This document shows, one piece after another, positions 10,762 to 22,395 of a stretch of DNA of 64,000 nt. Source of the DNA: Rhizodiscina lignyota. Taxonomy: Eukaryota > Ascomycota > Dothideomycetes > Aulographales > Rhizodiscinaceae. Location of the stretch: positions 517,225-581,224 of the forward strand of contig ML978137.1 of NCBI GenBank assembly GCA_010015805.1. The letters are read 5' to 3'. A model generated the notes under the pieces. It was not told the DNA's origin, did no database searches, and worked only from the letters and a program-made list of their open reading frames with translations. The translations under genes were made by a program, and so were the position numbers. Position 1 is the stretch's first letter, and every line of letters starts with the position of its first letter.

Positions 10762-11724
10762 ATGTCTCCGCTGTATCCAATGCATCAGAGCCAAGCGCAA
10801 CAATCTCAGCCATATCGACTCAGTTCAGGACCAGAGATTAATACGTTCGGAATGGCTTACACGCCAGTCCAAGGGCAGCAACATTATCAGCCATACAACA
10901 GCTCAAGACCAGGGAGTTTCGCGATGCATGGAATGCATCAACTGCCTGGACAGCAATATTACCAGCAGCCCTTCACTTCAACAGCGGCGAGTACAATGCT
11001 CCCGTTGCAGGGACCGTTTCAAACACAAGGGCAGCTGTACTGGCAGTCATACAACGGCCCAAGGCCAGAGGGTACCCTTTATGGTACGCATCATCAACCG
11101 CACTACACTCCAAGTGTCGCGAATACTTGGTATGGTGTGTTTCAAAACCAAGGGCAACAGCATCGTCAACCATATGCCTTAGGATTTACCGACTATGTAC
11201 GCCACGAGCCTACTCCGTCGGTTCAGTATCAAGGACATTACCATCATCAGGCGGCCGTGCCCGGATTTGCCGACTATGTGCGCCAAGAGCGTGCTCCGGC
11301 CGCCCGACCAATCCCCACCACCTCGACGCCCGCACAGCAGGCCCAAGTCGCGCGTGCAATGCCGTCGCTGGCCGCGCCGCCAGTCTGTAGGCCCTCGAGG
11401 CCCGCACGGCAGGCCCAAGAACCCGCGCTTGCAATGCCGCCACCGCCGACACCACAGATACCACCACCGTCACCGGCACCGGTGTCCGCAGCCGCCGACG
11501 ATGACGATGAGGAAGTGGTGGTGGTGAAGGAGGAGGAGGAAGAGGACCCTTACGGCCCGCCGCCGCCTGGATATATTTCGGCAATCGAGGCGGAAAAACA
11601 GCGAACCGACCATTTTTATGAGATCGAGCAAATCAATGAGAGAATGCGCGCCTACCAAAGGGGGGATCCGGGATATGAGGACTTGCCGGGGTGGAGGGTG
11701 AGTAGAGGGATGGGACCAAATTGA
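10762..11724 (+). CDS. Low-complexity Gln/Pro/Tyr-rich hypothetical protein
   Basis: An intronless frame of 320 residues that I do not recognise. The N-terminal half consists of degenerate repeats of about 30-45 residues with the core QGQxxxQPY (for example QGQQHYQPYN, QGQLYWQSYN, QGQQHRQPYA). Two copies of GFxDYVR[HQ]E follow (GFTDYVRHE, GFADYVRQE). The middle is Pro/Ala-rich. An acidic patch (ADDDDEEVVVVKEEEEEDP) precedes a more ordinary C-terminal segment, YISAIEAEKQRTDHFYEIEQ, that may be helical. No signal peptide or membrane segment is visible. The TATA box, the length of the open frame and its internal duplication argue for a real gene. It is likely largely disordered. Confidence 0.7.
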   Translation: MSPLYPMHQSQAQQSQPYRLSSGPEINTFGMAYTPVQGQQHYQPYNSSRPGSFAMHGMHQLPGQQYYQQPFTSTAASTMLPLQGPFQTQGQLYWQSYNGPRPEGTLYGTHHQPHYTPSVANTWYGVFQNQGQQHRQPYALGFTDYVRHEPTPSVQYQGHYHHQAAVPGFADYVRQERAPAARPIPTTSTPAQQAQVARAMPSLAAPPVCRPSRPARQAQEPALAMPPPPTPQIPPPSPAPVSAAADDDDEEVVVVKEEEEEDPYGPPPPGYISAIEAEKQRTDHFYEIEQINERMRAYQRGDPGYEDLPGWRVSRGMGPN

Positions 11725-12469
11725 TTGCCGAGTCATTTTTGTTGTTGATAGCCCTCGATCAAAGCCTTTTCATCACATTGAGCCTGTGTCTAGACGAACT
11801 GAAGCACGATCTACCTTTGCAGGCCGGAAGTTGATGCGAACTGTTGCCGTGTCATTATTTAGCGCCGCGATCTGCACCTTGAATGGATCAGGACAACTCC
11901 TGCAGAGGTTGTGATACGTACACCTCAACAACAACAATTTACAATCATCAACTACCCTTTCTCTGAGTCTCTGATTACTATAGAATAACAAGTGATAGCC
12001 ACGATTCAGCGCAATCGATGCCTTCTATCGGAGAAACTTCCCTTTCGTTCCATTCATCCGTGGAGAGCCATGATAATTTCACCGCATAAAGTTCCGCAAG
12101 CGGCCTCATACCCCCTTAACGTTGAATAATCAAGGATGCCTTAAGGCTTTTCACCATTGTTCTGCAATTATCACGCCAGGGAAATCGGCTATTGCGTTAT
12201 GTATTCGTCTTCTCTCGGAGTCTCGGACCATCCCTCGTCTCATTCAGTGTTTGACTTCCGCATTCCAAGTTCTCAATATATGCACTTCTCAGTTGACGTA
12301 ACCTCGGTCTTTCAAGCTGGATGTTAGTTACGCACGAGAGAACCTGCTCGTTGAGTAATCTCGAGGATGTTCACATCATCTTGCCAGAGCATTAGGAGGA
12401 TATAAGGTCGAAGGAGAATTATTGTGGGGACTCCATCAGGAAGAAGCAGATTCGTTCATATCAAGTAGT
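11725..12469. other. Intergenic, upstream of the NmrA-like gene
   Basis: A possible TATA element (TATAAG, 12401-12406) lies about 69 nt before ATG 12470. Otherwise AT-richer noncoding sequence with no supportable gene. Confidence 0.45.
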
Positions 12470-13521
12470 ATGGCAGGGGTCAAATCATTTGTTAATGCTA
12501 GAGTGGTTGTACTTGGAGGCACTGGAGACCAAGGCCGCTCCGTTGTGAAAGGTATGTCGACATAGAGCTGTTTATGCGAACAGTGGAAGCTGAGATATGA
12601 CTAGCCCTTGCAAAATCCAATGAGTTCAGAGTCTCCGTCTTGACTCGGGATCCCAATTCCGCCAAAGCTCAAGCTCTTGTCTCTGAATTCCCAAACGTCA
12701 AACTCCTGGAAGGATCGTACACCACCGAAGCAGGGCTTCGTACCGCTTTCGCTGACCAAGACGTAACCTACTTCAACATCGATACCTTCACTGTTGGAGA
12801 GGGATTGGAGTACTTCTGGACATTCCGAGCGTACGAGATTGCGATACAGAGCGGGTTAAAGTGGTTTATTTATCCCGGTTCGCCACATCGATTCGAGGAC
12901 TATGGATTTGCTGAAAAGCACCGCAACAGCCACAACGTAGTCGCATCGCGACTGTCCGATTGGCTCGCAACACAGCCTGTGGAACAGTTGCCATGGACCA
13001 TCACATACGGTGGGATTTATGTGGAGATGCTGAGCAGGTTGTTGCGACCTCATAAAGAGGGCGATAAAGTCGTATTCAAGGCTCCGATGGACAATGATTC
13101 AGTGGTGCCGCTTATCCCACTAGACGCCTACGGGGAGCATATCAAATGGGCACTTCGGCATCCGAACGAAAGCATCGGAAAGCGCCTTTCGGCCGGACCG
13201 TACGAGGTCACGTATCCACAAATCGCCGATGCATTTCAGAAGGCCAGCGGCAAGAAAGCAGAATTCGCTAGTGTCAGCATCGACGATTGGATGACGAGCA
13301 TCTCTCCTTTCGTTGACGTGGAGAAAAATTTCCCTCGCGGGGCCCCGGACAGTGACCCTACGACGTTCAAATTCCGCAAGTCTTTTACTGGTTGGTGGAA
13401 CATGTGGAGAGACAACAGAAAGGACCCACTTAATGAAGACACGAGATGGGCAGAGGAGGACTATCCTTCAAGGCCGAACACTTTGCAGGATTGGATGATG
13501 CAAACGAAGTACTCTGTATGA
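12470..13521 (+). CDS. NmrA-like / atypical SDR NAD(P)-binding protein
   Basis: The protein has 332 residues, from exons 12470-12551 and 12605-13521 (intron 12552-12604). The N-terminus VVVLGGTGDQGRSVV holds the GxxGxxG dinucleotide-binding motif. It is followed by a strand and an Arg (VSVLTRDPNSAKA), as in NmrA/isoflavone reductase-like proteins. NmrA-like proteins either sense NAD(P) or reduce small molecules. The classical SDR YxxxK is not clear, which is usual in this group. Characteristic later segments are GLKWFIYPGSPHRFEDYG and VPLIPLDAYGEHIKWAL. No neighbour indicates a pathway. ATG 12470 is chosen because the intron joins its frame exactly to the conserved second exon. Confidence 0.88.
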
Positions 13522-14246
13522 TCCAACGGATTCTACCCAGTGGTCTTTGAAAAGGCCATCATGTTAAAGAATCATCCCAGAACAAAAAATAGTCAACATT
13601 GATGAATGAAAGAAGAGAGCAATCTCGTGTCACTCAAGTACAGATGCCAGTACGATATTGCCTGACTCGTGTCGTTACTCTACTAGTTAGCCTTTTGGAA
13701 AGGGGTTACAAATTTCTCCACTCCGTACGGCGATGCTCAACGAGAGTATGATATATTCACATATGAGCCCATGATCCCCAATTGCCGATTCCTGCTAGAC
13801 AATTTGTCTCCGGATGTTGGAAGCACACTGGTGAAACGCAGTGATCGAGGAAAGAAGCTGTTTCTGGCCCCTTTGAAAGAGTAGGTCTATCCTTTCCAGA
13901 CTACTGATCCTCAGCAGTTGAAGGCAATGTCGGCGCTGTTTGCGGACAAGCCTTCAGTTATTCTTACCATAGTTTGAAGTTCTGAGCGCTCTTTCTAGTG
14001 CAGATATAATGAAGAGAATCTAGAATCCGTTTTCATTGCTGCTGAAATTCTTAGCCGGCCTAATAGATGGGTTCTAATAAAGAGTATGCCCAACGTTACG
14101 CACACGAAGATCTAAGCTCTGTCAGTTGATGCAGGTGGCAATGAGTATTGCGAAAAGAAGTGGATAACAGTGAATTCTGTTCCCAAGACAACATTGCTTC
14201 GAGAGCAAGTACACCATATGATACAGAGCTTTGTAATGTAGGTATT
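13522..14246. other. Convergent intergenic region, NmrA-like / uS15m
   Basis: Only short frames full of stops. It should hold the 3' ends of both converging transcripts. I see nothing else. Confidence 0.45.
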
Positions 14247-15445
14247 CTACAATGTTATCTCACCCTTCCAAGCACCATCAGTGATTCCCAGTGAGTCGAC
14301 GCAATGCTGCCATCTCGGACCACCCTTCTCCTTCCTCCACAAATACTTCAGTAGCTTCTGCCTCCGATGAACCAGGAGCCTCAAATTTCTCTTATTCGAT
14401 TTATCTCCCTTCCCCCTCGACTCCAGAAACTGACTCAGTGTGCGGATCTTCGCCGTCAGAATCGCAATCTGCACCTCTGAGCTGCCCGTGTCTGGCCCTG
14501 CGCGTAGCTTCTCATTCGCAGCACGCCTCTCTTCCGCCTTCTTCGTCTCCTCAGCTACCCACGCCGCAGGGTCGGGGTGGTGTCTGCAGATCGCTGGGAG
14601 GCTGACTGGGCGCTGTGGCAATGTCTGGTCGGTATTGTGCCGCCCGAAAGTGTCTATGGAGCGCTGGATATTGACACGCCTTCGGTCTGCAGAGCTGGCG
14701 TTGGTGAGGCTGGCGATGCGTACGATTGCTGCAGTCGCATTGTCGTGCCGTGCTTTGTGCTCTTTTATCAACTTCGCTTCCTTCTCTGCCTCTGCAGCTT
14801 CTCGCGCTTTCCTGGCCTCTTGCTCTGCCGTGGACGCGTTGGTTACTTCACCCTCAGCAGAATCTGTCCCAGCCGTAGGCTTATTGGCGCTGAGATCTGG
14901 AACGGCTTTCAAGACCTTCTCTGGCACTGGCGCAGATAGGACATAAGACTCGTCAAGACGCTGCTCTATTTCGCTCGCTGACAGAAAGTGTTTTAGGTGT
15001 GAGCCTTTCAGCGTTTCCAGCTTCTTCCGCAGTTTAAATGCCTCCGCTGATTCTCCTTGCACAGGGACTGCAACATCTTCTTTCCCTTCAAGCTCCTGCC
15101 CTGCCGTGTCAAAGGTTTCTAAAAATGGCGTCGTGACGCCCTTGACCGGATCACCGTACGCAGCTGCGCGCTGCTTCCTTAGGACCTCTTGTCGCGATTG
15201 GTTCGCGGCTCTTTTTGCTGCTGCTTGTGCGAGGATGTACGGATCGCGTGATCGCCTCTTCTGTTGTGCGGTCGAAGCGTGTGAGGGAGCTGTCGATGTG
15301 AAGGATCGGAAGGGGAGGACGAAAGATGTTGGAGGAGTTTGATGCGCTACTATGTGGTCAATGGGTTGGATCAATTCCTTGCGAGCCAGTATGAATTACC
15401 TTGGGAGCTCCGCAGGCACGGGAATCGTGGTATTCGCGGCGGCAT
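14247..15445 (-). CDS. mrps28: Mitochondrial ribosomal protein uS15m
   Basis: A component of the mitochondrial small ribosomal subunit (yeast Mrps28). The C-terminal 90 residues are a typical S15 domain: GPDTGSSEVQIAILTAKI, LSQFLESRGKGDKSN, RNLRLLVHRRQKLLKYL. Exon 1 (15445-15400) encodes MPPRIPRFPCLRSSQ. Intron 15350-15399 joins it to a long second exon; total 382 residues. The N-terminus is basic and Ser/Thr-rich with an FRSFTSTAPS segment, consistent with a mitochondrial presequence. A long charged, Ala/Glu-rich linker (about residues 60-250) precedes the S15 domain, as usual in filamentous fungi, so the protein is much longer than bacterial S15 (about 89 residues). The first exon was chosen by splice signals and frame. 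Confidence 0.93.
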
Positions 15446-16020
15446 TGCTGTATGGCTCTCGAAGGAAAGTTCAAGCTCTGAGGTTCAGAAAAGTATCACC
15501 GAATTCTTGGCGCGATTTGCCGATCACGTGCCTATGGGGGAAGTGAGAGGGTTCCGGTTGCCCAGCTGGTAAGGTATATTGCTGTGCAAATAGTCCAGAA
15601 ATGTGTTTAAATATCATTGAGTACTACGAGTATGCTAAATATAGTTGATCAAAGCCAATGATCAAATACAGTGTAGTTGTTGGTCCACCCATTGCGATAG
15701 TAAAAGTACATCATCCAATCAAATCCCTGAAAAGTAGAAGAGGAACACTGCAGCATCGAGATGAACAATGCATTGTATGGGGATTAGCATTAATTTTCGC
15801 TATAATGACAGTAAATATTCCAACACACGAATCGCCTTGTATGAACTTCCGTGCTGCGTCTAACGTCAACACATGTCCCTTTGTGTTCCCCTTTCACGGC
15901 TCACAATGAGCAACGCCTTTGGAGGTTATATCAAGGTTTGAAAGATTTCGTCATGATCTCGGTTCTAAGCTCTTACGGTTTCCTATTTCAAGTGCCATAC
16001 TCAGTCGATTCGATCCCAAG
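15446..16020. other. Divergent intergenic region, uS15m / Cys-rich hypothetical
   Basis: It carries both promoters. ATG 15906 opens a 10-codon frame followed by a possible donor (AAG/GTTTGA). This may be a first coding exon of the 16021 gene, or else an upstream ORF. Confidence 0.45.
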
Positions 16021-17238
16021 ATGTCCAGGTGCCGCAACTGTGCCATGCCATTGCCGATGTCAGGGAATAATCCAACAAAACAGGATGGCTGCGATACAAT
16101 GGTTGAATCTAGTCGCAGACAGTCAAGCCATGTTCCGCAAGAAAGAACTTTTATATGTTCCTCCTGCAACACTCCGAATGTTTGGCCGGATCCGTCAGAG
16201 TCCGTTAGATCGACGGAACAGAGCAGGCAACTCCCTCCATGGAGTTATCGAGGGCTGGAACTGATCGAAAATAGGCTCCACCAAAGGATCCCGTCGTTCA
16301 ACCAGGGACGGTTTCATGCACAGCCAGGCCGATGGGCTTCCGTCGGCAGCAGACCTGCATCAGGTCACCATAGCGAAGTCGAGTCTAGCGATGCTGAGAG
16401 AACCATGCCTAGACCGTTCAGTAGCCACCGAGGGCATAGAAAGGCGTTGGAAAAGAGAAGCAAGTCGAATTTAGAAAGAATCCCAGAACTGCTCGAGCTC
16501 AACGATAGCATTGTGTCGGACAAGGGTAAGTTTAGGATTCCATCGCCTCTTCGTATTCGACCACTGCCATCGCCTGTACATGGATATCCGGCTTCTGCAA
16601 AAAAATATAATGGCGGTTTGCCAGAAGGGAAAATGAATGCATCGGACGCCCAACCTTACCGGCAGGTACGTCGAACCCAATCCACAGGATCTCTGGCACA
16701 TCGACGAGAGCGTGAGCGACTTAGCATAAAAATCCCCGACGCAGCATTCGGTCACAAGAGTTTATTGGGTGTCACTCCCCCGGCAACCGGCTACGGGCTG
16801 AGATCGGCTCAAGAGGCATTGGAGCCGACAGATGGTGCGCTGTATTCTCAAGCAGTGGTGTCAGGATACATTCAATTTCCTGCTACCGTTTGCCCGCCCT
16901 ACCTGCTTAGGGTGGGTGCATCGAACAATGACGAAAAGAACAATGAGCGTGAGACAAAGACTGAGCCGGTGCGACACCCCGTGGGAAAGGGAAGTAATTA
17001 GACCAATTCGCAAGACTCGGAAAGCAGGAAGCGCAAAAGAGAAGCAGAGGAGATGACCACGGAGGAGACACAAGAGAAGGCAGACGCCTTCATGGACAGG
17101 AGCAAGCGAGTGGAGGCGAAAGGAAAACAAGTGCTCTGTCTCCAGCTGGTGGATATAAGGCGTTCAGATATGTATCCAAACTGCGCTGACTGCGGAGTTT
17201 TGGGGGGATCTAAATGTTCATGCACGAGGAAGCGCTAG
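16021..17238 (+). CDS. Hypothetical basic protein with N- and C-terminal Cys motifs
   Basis: I do not recognise this gene. The N-terminus has CRNCAMPLP and, about 45 residues later, CSSCNTPNVW, which together look like a zinc ribbon. The middle is Ser/Arg/Pro-rich and probably disordered. The uninterrupted frame ends at TAG 16999-17001. The same frame then stays open to 17238 and encodes a charged, helix-like stretch (SRKRKREAEEMTTEETQEKA) and a second Cys cluster, CADCGVLGGSKCSC. An intron at 16949-17014 (donor GTGAGA, acceptor GCAAG, 66 nt, phase 1 to phase 1) removes the stop. I prefer this model (383 residues). A further upstream exon at 15906-15935 joined across 15936-16020 would add 10 residues. 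The N-terminal frame is fairly secure; the ends are not. Confidence 0.6.
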
Positions 17239-17904
17239 GACATGCGGGAGATCAACGGCTTGCAAATCGTGCAGCCAAATATGCATATTCTAGCTACTGA
17301 AGGATTGGGCAGACGCAGAGAAATTGAAATTATTCCAAGAGGGGCTTTGATCATCGCATTGTGGCATACATGGCAGACTTGGCAGCAGATAGGCAGAAGA
17401 TACAGGAAATGATGCTGGCCGCGTCTGATGAGGTCGTTTCAAGTCGCAGCGATGGCGCCTGTAAAAGCCGCGCCGTTCCCGCGCACGCTGCCATGCTTTA
17501 TCTCGCGCTAGCCGCGTTGGGCCAGGCGATAAAGGCCGGCAAATTGTGAAGGAGGATTGGCAGGCGAGCCGGCTCTTGCATGCAGATTGCAGCATCGTCA
17601 TAACCATGGCAACCTCCTCTCCCGCGCGTCGCCCTTCCTCCTCTTCACTTCGTCAAACACCCACATCTCAATCTCGAGATCACGGAAGGAGGGACGCGTG
17701 GAAGTCGCGCTGGACATCATTGCGCTCGTTGACTGCCCTCGCTCAGTCAGTTCTCTGACGCTTCATTCGTTACATCGCCGCGGCGGAAAATCCAAGCACT
17801 CGCTCGTGGCGTAATTGCGCGGAGAGGCCTCAATTGGATTTTCACTGTGCCCTCACCACCTAAATCCTCCTCCTATCGACTAATCCTTCGTTCAACTCGC
17901 CAAT
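17239..17904. other. Promoter region of the GH72 gene
   Basis: A C/T-rich tract at about 17610-17680 and a pyrimidine-rich leader up to ATG 17905 are typical of a strongly expressed fungal gene. No supportable ORF. Confidence 0.45.
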
Positions 17905-19257
17905 ATGCGCATTTCGACTGTCATCGGCGTCGCTGCCGGCCTGGCTGCTGGTGTCAGTGCCCTGCCGACAATCGAAGTTAAAGGCGCGAAGCTCTTCACG
18001 AGCGATGGCGACCAGTACTTCATCAAGGGTCAGTGTTGTTCCAACTATCCTCTTGAATGAAGCTTTATTAAACATAGTCCTGCAGGCATCGCGTATCAAC
18101 TCACGCCTGACGATCCGCTCCTCGACGATGAGCAATGTCAACGCGACGCCAAACTCATGTCGACCATTGGCACGAATGCCATCCGTGTTTACCATGTCAA
18201 TGGTCACCAAGACCACTCCGCGTGCATGAAGACCTTCGCAGACAACGGAATCTATCTCTGGGTGGACCTGGACACATTCTCTACGCAGATTGATCAAGAA
18301 GCTCCACACTGGAACGAGACCCAGCTGTCCGCGTTCCAAGAGGTCATGGACGAGTTCCAGCAGTATGACAACACGGCAGGTTTCTTCGTGGGCAACGAAG
18401 TGCTCACTACTGGCAACGGCTCTGTCGCCGCGCCATACGTCAAAGCTGCTGCTCGCGATACCAAGGCGTACCGTGACGCGAAGCATTATCGCAAGATCCC
18501 AATTGGCTACTCCGCCGCGGATATTCCATCCCTGCGCCCAATGCTGCAGAACTACCTCGCCTGCGGCAGCAATGAATCCGAAGCTCTAGACTTCTTCTCG
18601 CTAAACGCTTACGAGTGGTGTGGCCAGTCCTCGTACTCGGTCTCTGGATACGACATGCTCGAGAAGAACGTCACGGACTACAACATCCCAATCTTCCTTT
18701 CCGAAACTGGCTGCAACAAGCCACCTCCACGCACGTTCGATGACCAGGCTGCCATTTTCGGGCAGATGGCCGACCATTGGAGTGGTGCCATCATCTACGA
18801 ATGGATTCAAGAATCCAACAACTACGGCCTCGTCAGCTACGGCCCATTTGTGGACCCTGCAAAGAACACCAACGCTCCTCCGGACGGATATACCCGCTCT
18901 GGCACGCCCACGCCAATCTCCCCAGACTTTGACAATCTCTCGAAGCAGTGGAAGACCCTCACTCCTTCTGGAGTCAAAGCGTCGGAGTATACGCCAAGCC
19001 TGACAGCACCTGCTTGCCCTGGTTACACCGCAGATGCGTGGGAGGTCAATGGTGATGTCAAGCTACCAAGTCTTGGCCAAACCTTCGACGCAGCTGTTCA
19101 AAGCAGTATCACTCATGGCACAGCAGGCGCTACTGCTGCTGCTAGCTCTTCTTCGTCGTCGGGCGGCGCTGGAATGCCGCAGATTACGATGGCTCCTGAA
19201 TTGAAGGGTGCTGGCCTCGGTCTGGGTTTCCTGGCTGTGGGAATGGCACTTCTGTGA
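17905..19257 (+). CDS. gel: GH72 1,3-beta-glucanosyltransferase, GPI-anchored (Gas/Gel family)
   Basis: These enzymes cut beta-1,3-glucan and transfer the new end to another chain at the cell surface, lengthening cell-wall glucan. Exons are 17905-18028 and 18086-19257 (431 residues). A signal peptide (MRISTVIGVAAGLAAGVSA) leads to the mature start near LPTIEVKGAKLF. The two catalytic Glu are in FFVGNEVL (about residue 146) and FLSETGCNKPP (about 248). YEWIQESNNYGLV is also typical. There is no C-terminal Cys-rich X8/CBM43 module, so this is the Gel1-like subclass. The C-terminus has a Ser/Gly-rich stretch followed by a hydrophobic tail, LGLGFLAVGMALL, fitting a GPI signal. N-glycosylation sequons such as NET and NGS are present. 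Identity is very secure. Confidence 0.97.
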
Positions 19258-20337
19258 GCAAGACGGAAGATAAGTGTAAAGTTTTGCTGGCCGACATTAA
19301 CGTGTCCCGATGCTTAGGATAGCTGGAATCTCTTACCTCGGTGCCGACCGACTTTTCTGAAGCAGTCTAGTTGCCGGTGACTGAAGCTTTTGGCTATAGA
19401 CATTGGCAGCATACTTTACTTTCTCAAATACCTATAGCAGTAAGAAGTATTCAGCACTTCACCACTTTCAGCTTTGATGTCAGTACAATAGATGCATAGG
19501 GTGGCGTCAGGTACGAGGGACGGGCAACATTGAGCGAGGAGTTTTAGGTGGTACACGAGGCTCTTTCTTTGCGGACGATAATGTGTACGTGGCAAGTGAT
19601 GCCGATGCCTAGACAGTAAAAACAAAGTACGTCTCGTCCATGGCCCACCATATTATACATATATTGCGCTCCCACGTGTTCGTTTGCATATACTTCGGGC
19701 ATTTCCAATCTCGGCAGCACAGTGTCCTGAGTGAAACAGATGGGTCGGCAGCCAATCAATTCGACGGGAGCACCCCCACATGCATGACACGAAGGAGGGA
19801 TCCTTAGGAGTCCCTTCGGCGTTGATCACCCAAGCAAATGCAGAGCACCGGACTTCTCGGCAAACGCGGGCACTTACAATTCCCCAACCGCTGAGCGGCC
19901 ACTTTCAACACAAAGAAATCACCCAGCCGGTCCATTGCGGAAGACGCAGACTCTTGCGAATCCCCACGGTAGAAAAGAGGCATAAGGTCGGCCGAGTTTA
20001 AGGCTGACGATCTGGATCAGGGTCGCACTAAATTATAATTAGGGGCGAGTTCAATCGATAGAGACGGCTCGTGCGTGTCCGGTGGCTTGACAGCTCGTGG
20101 AAATTGTACTAGCGGGTCTCCAAAAATCGCGCACGACCCTTTAACCTCCGTTTGCTGTCACCTCCCTCCTTCTTTCGTTATACCTTTCGGCACCTTCCCA
20201 GGCGCTTTTCCGCGCTCTCTCCCTTCAACTTCCTCGGTCTGTGCAACTACGGCGGAAGAGCATCTCGGGACGTTCTTTGAACCCATCAGGAAGCCAGAAA
20301 CGAAACGGACAAACGCCGTTTTGCCGTCGTTCAGGAC
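19258..20337. other. Intergenic, GH72 to Ca2+/H+ exchanger
   Basis: 3' flank of the GH72 gene and promoter/leader of the exchanger gene. The last 300 nt are C/T-rich. Open frames here end or shift before the exchanger start and show no domain. Confidence 0.45.
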
Positions 20338-22118
20338 ATGCCTCAGAATGATGCGCTCTCTGCCAGCCACACCGATTGCAGAGGAAACGTCAGCGTCGAC
20401 TGTCCGACCGATGACGATGGCGACGACGACCCGGACCAAAGAAGCGAGGTCGGCCTACTTTCTCGAGAGCGTGCAATGACAGCAGGCAGCTCGTCAAGCG
20501 ACGAGTATCGTGGGAAATTTGGTCATCTGAATGGTACGTGCCCTCGACTCATGAATCCCATTGTAACCTTGCCTGGACGTGATCTGAGTCTCGCGCAGAT
20601 GGATTAAGAAGGGTTTCGGCCTCCAGCACCTCTATGAAGAACTGGATCCGCTCGAAGCTCCCATTGACTCAACAAGACAAATGGTCACCGCAAAAGGACC
20701 CCGCCCCGCGGACGGGCCTGCTCTACACGATTAAGACGATTCTGTTCCAGTCGAAACTCAACGTATTACTCATCTTCGTGCCGCTCGCGTTCGCGGCCAA
20801 GTTCGCGAATTTAATCCCCATTGCCACATTTACGCTCAGCGCCTTGGCAATTATCCCCCTCACTGGACTCTTGACCTACGCCACGGAAATCGTGGCGCTC
20901 AGCCTTGGCGTCGGCCTTGGAGCTTTGCTGAACATCACGTTTGGCAATCTTGTCGAGCTGATCATCTTGATCTTCATGCTGCAGGAGGGCCATCTGAGAC
21001 TGGTACTGGCATCCCTTCTCGGTTCGATCTTCGTGAATCTGCTATTCATTTTGGGAATAGCAGTTATTGCCGGAGGCTTAAGAAATCAAGAGCAGCTCTA
21101 TAGTCAAAGATTGACGCAGATGCTCGTTTATTTCATGAATTTGGGCATTCTGAGCTTGTTGATCCCGGTATGCTGACCTTTCTGGCACGTGAACAGCGAT
21201 ATGATCGAATTGCTAATGTCTGCAGACCTCGCTCCATGCTTGCATCAAGAAGTCGAAGCAAGCGGATTCCGTCACTCTGGACTTCAGCCGTGGCATTGCA
21301 ATCACTCTCCTACTTGTGTACGGCCTTTATCTGCACTTCATGCTTAGATCTCGCTACTCAATGTACGACGAGCTCGACTCACGATCAGTATCATCCGATG
21401 GCGAAGCTCAACATGAAACCGCCGCCAGACCGAAGATGGCCGGAACTCGTTCACTAACGCCTTCGATCGAGATGCAACAACTAGGCAATTCGCACGGCCG
21501 CAGTTTGAGCGAATCTCGATCTTCTTTTGTAGCGGCGGCGAGGATTCCTGTGCCGCCGGAGGAGCTGGATGAGGAAGCTGCCATTACCCGAAACGCCTCG
21601 CTAGTGCTGCTCGTCGTATCGGCATGCGTGGTGTCATTCTGCGCCGAGTTTCTTGTCGACTCTATCGAACACGTCGTCGCAAACGCACGACTCACTGAAG
21701 CTTTCCTTGGTCTTATCATTCTGCCTCTTCTTGGCAACACCGCAGAGCTCGCAACGGCAGTCACTGTTGCCGTAAAGAACAAGATGGATCTCGCTATCAA
21801 CGTGACCATCGGTTCTGCGATTCAAATTACCCTTTTCATGGCCCCGACTATGGTCGCGTTGAGCTGGTTTATGGGAAAGGATTTAAGTATGCATTTTAAT
21901 ATATTCCAGATCATCACCTTGCTCGCAACAGTGGCGATGGTGAATGGAATGATGTTGAGCGGGAGGACTCACTATCTTCTGGGAGCACTGCTGTGCTGTT
22001 GTTACATCATTATTGGGTGAGTTTGTTCTGGCTTGAGTGTGAAAGGGCCATCTGCTAATATAGTGTCAGAATTGGGGCATATGTCTTCCCGAATCAGGGT
22101 CACAGAGAAAACGCATAA
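20338..22118 (+). CDS. vcx1: Vacuolar Ca2+/H+ exchanger (CAX/VCX1 family)
   Basis: CAX exchangers load Ca2+ into the vacuole against a proton gradient. Exons are 20338-20533, 20599-21167, 21226-22016 and 22070-22118 (introns of 65, 58 and 53 nt), giving 534 residues. Both repeats carry the cation-binding motif: FGNLVELI in the first half and LLGNTAELATAV in the second. Around them are about ten hydrophobic segments, beginning LLIFVPLAFAAKFANLIP. A central hydrophilic loop (about residues 285-365) contains an acidic stretch, PPEELDEEAA, as in the family. The N-terminus is a 65-residue acidic, Ser-rich cytosolic region. The last exon supplies IGAYVFPNQGHRENA, matching the family's short tail. 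All junctions keep frame. Confidence 0.95.
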
Positions 22119-22395
22119 GACTGGGAAATTAATTGAACAGAATCTGACAAGGATTTCATTTGGAGTCTCTGTTACTAGTCTATAGATATATCGCACGCCA
22201 GCGATTCCAATTTCTCGGTATATAATTACGATATCGGCGACATCGAAACGGACAGGGGGCGCTATGGTATCGAAATCGATCTCTCGGAGCAAAATCTGTG
22301 CAGGTTCATTGACAACGATGCTTGTCTCTTTTTCCTTTTACCGAACGATCACGTAGAGATGAATCGCCTACAGTCAGATCTTTAAAATTTCACCC

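Noticed and set aside
11725-14246. RIP-degraded transposon in the AT-richer intergenic stretches
   Set aside because: No strong AT bias with TA excess, no repeat ends and no relic of transposase or reverse-transcriptase motifs can be seen.
20075-20479. 134-codon ORF before the Ca2+/H+ exchanger
   Set aside because: Its 3' part overlaps the true first exon of the exchanger in another frame, and the exchanger exon joins correctly by splicing.
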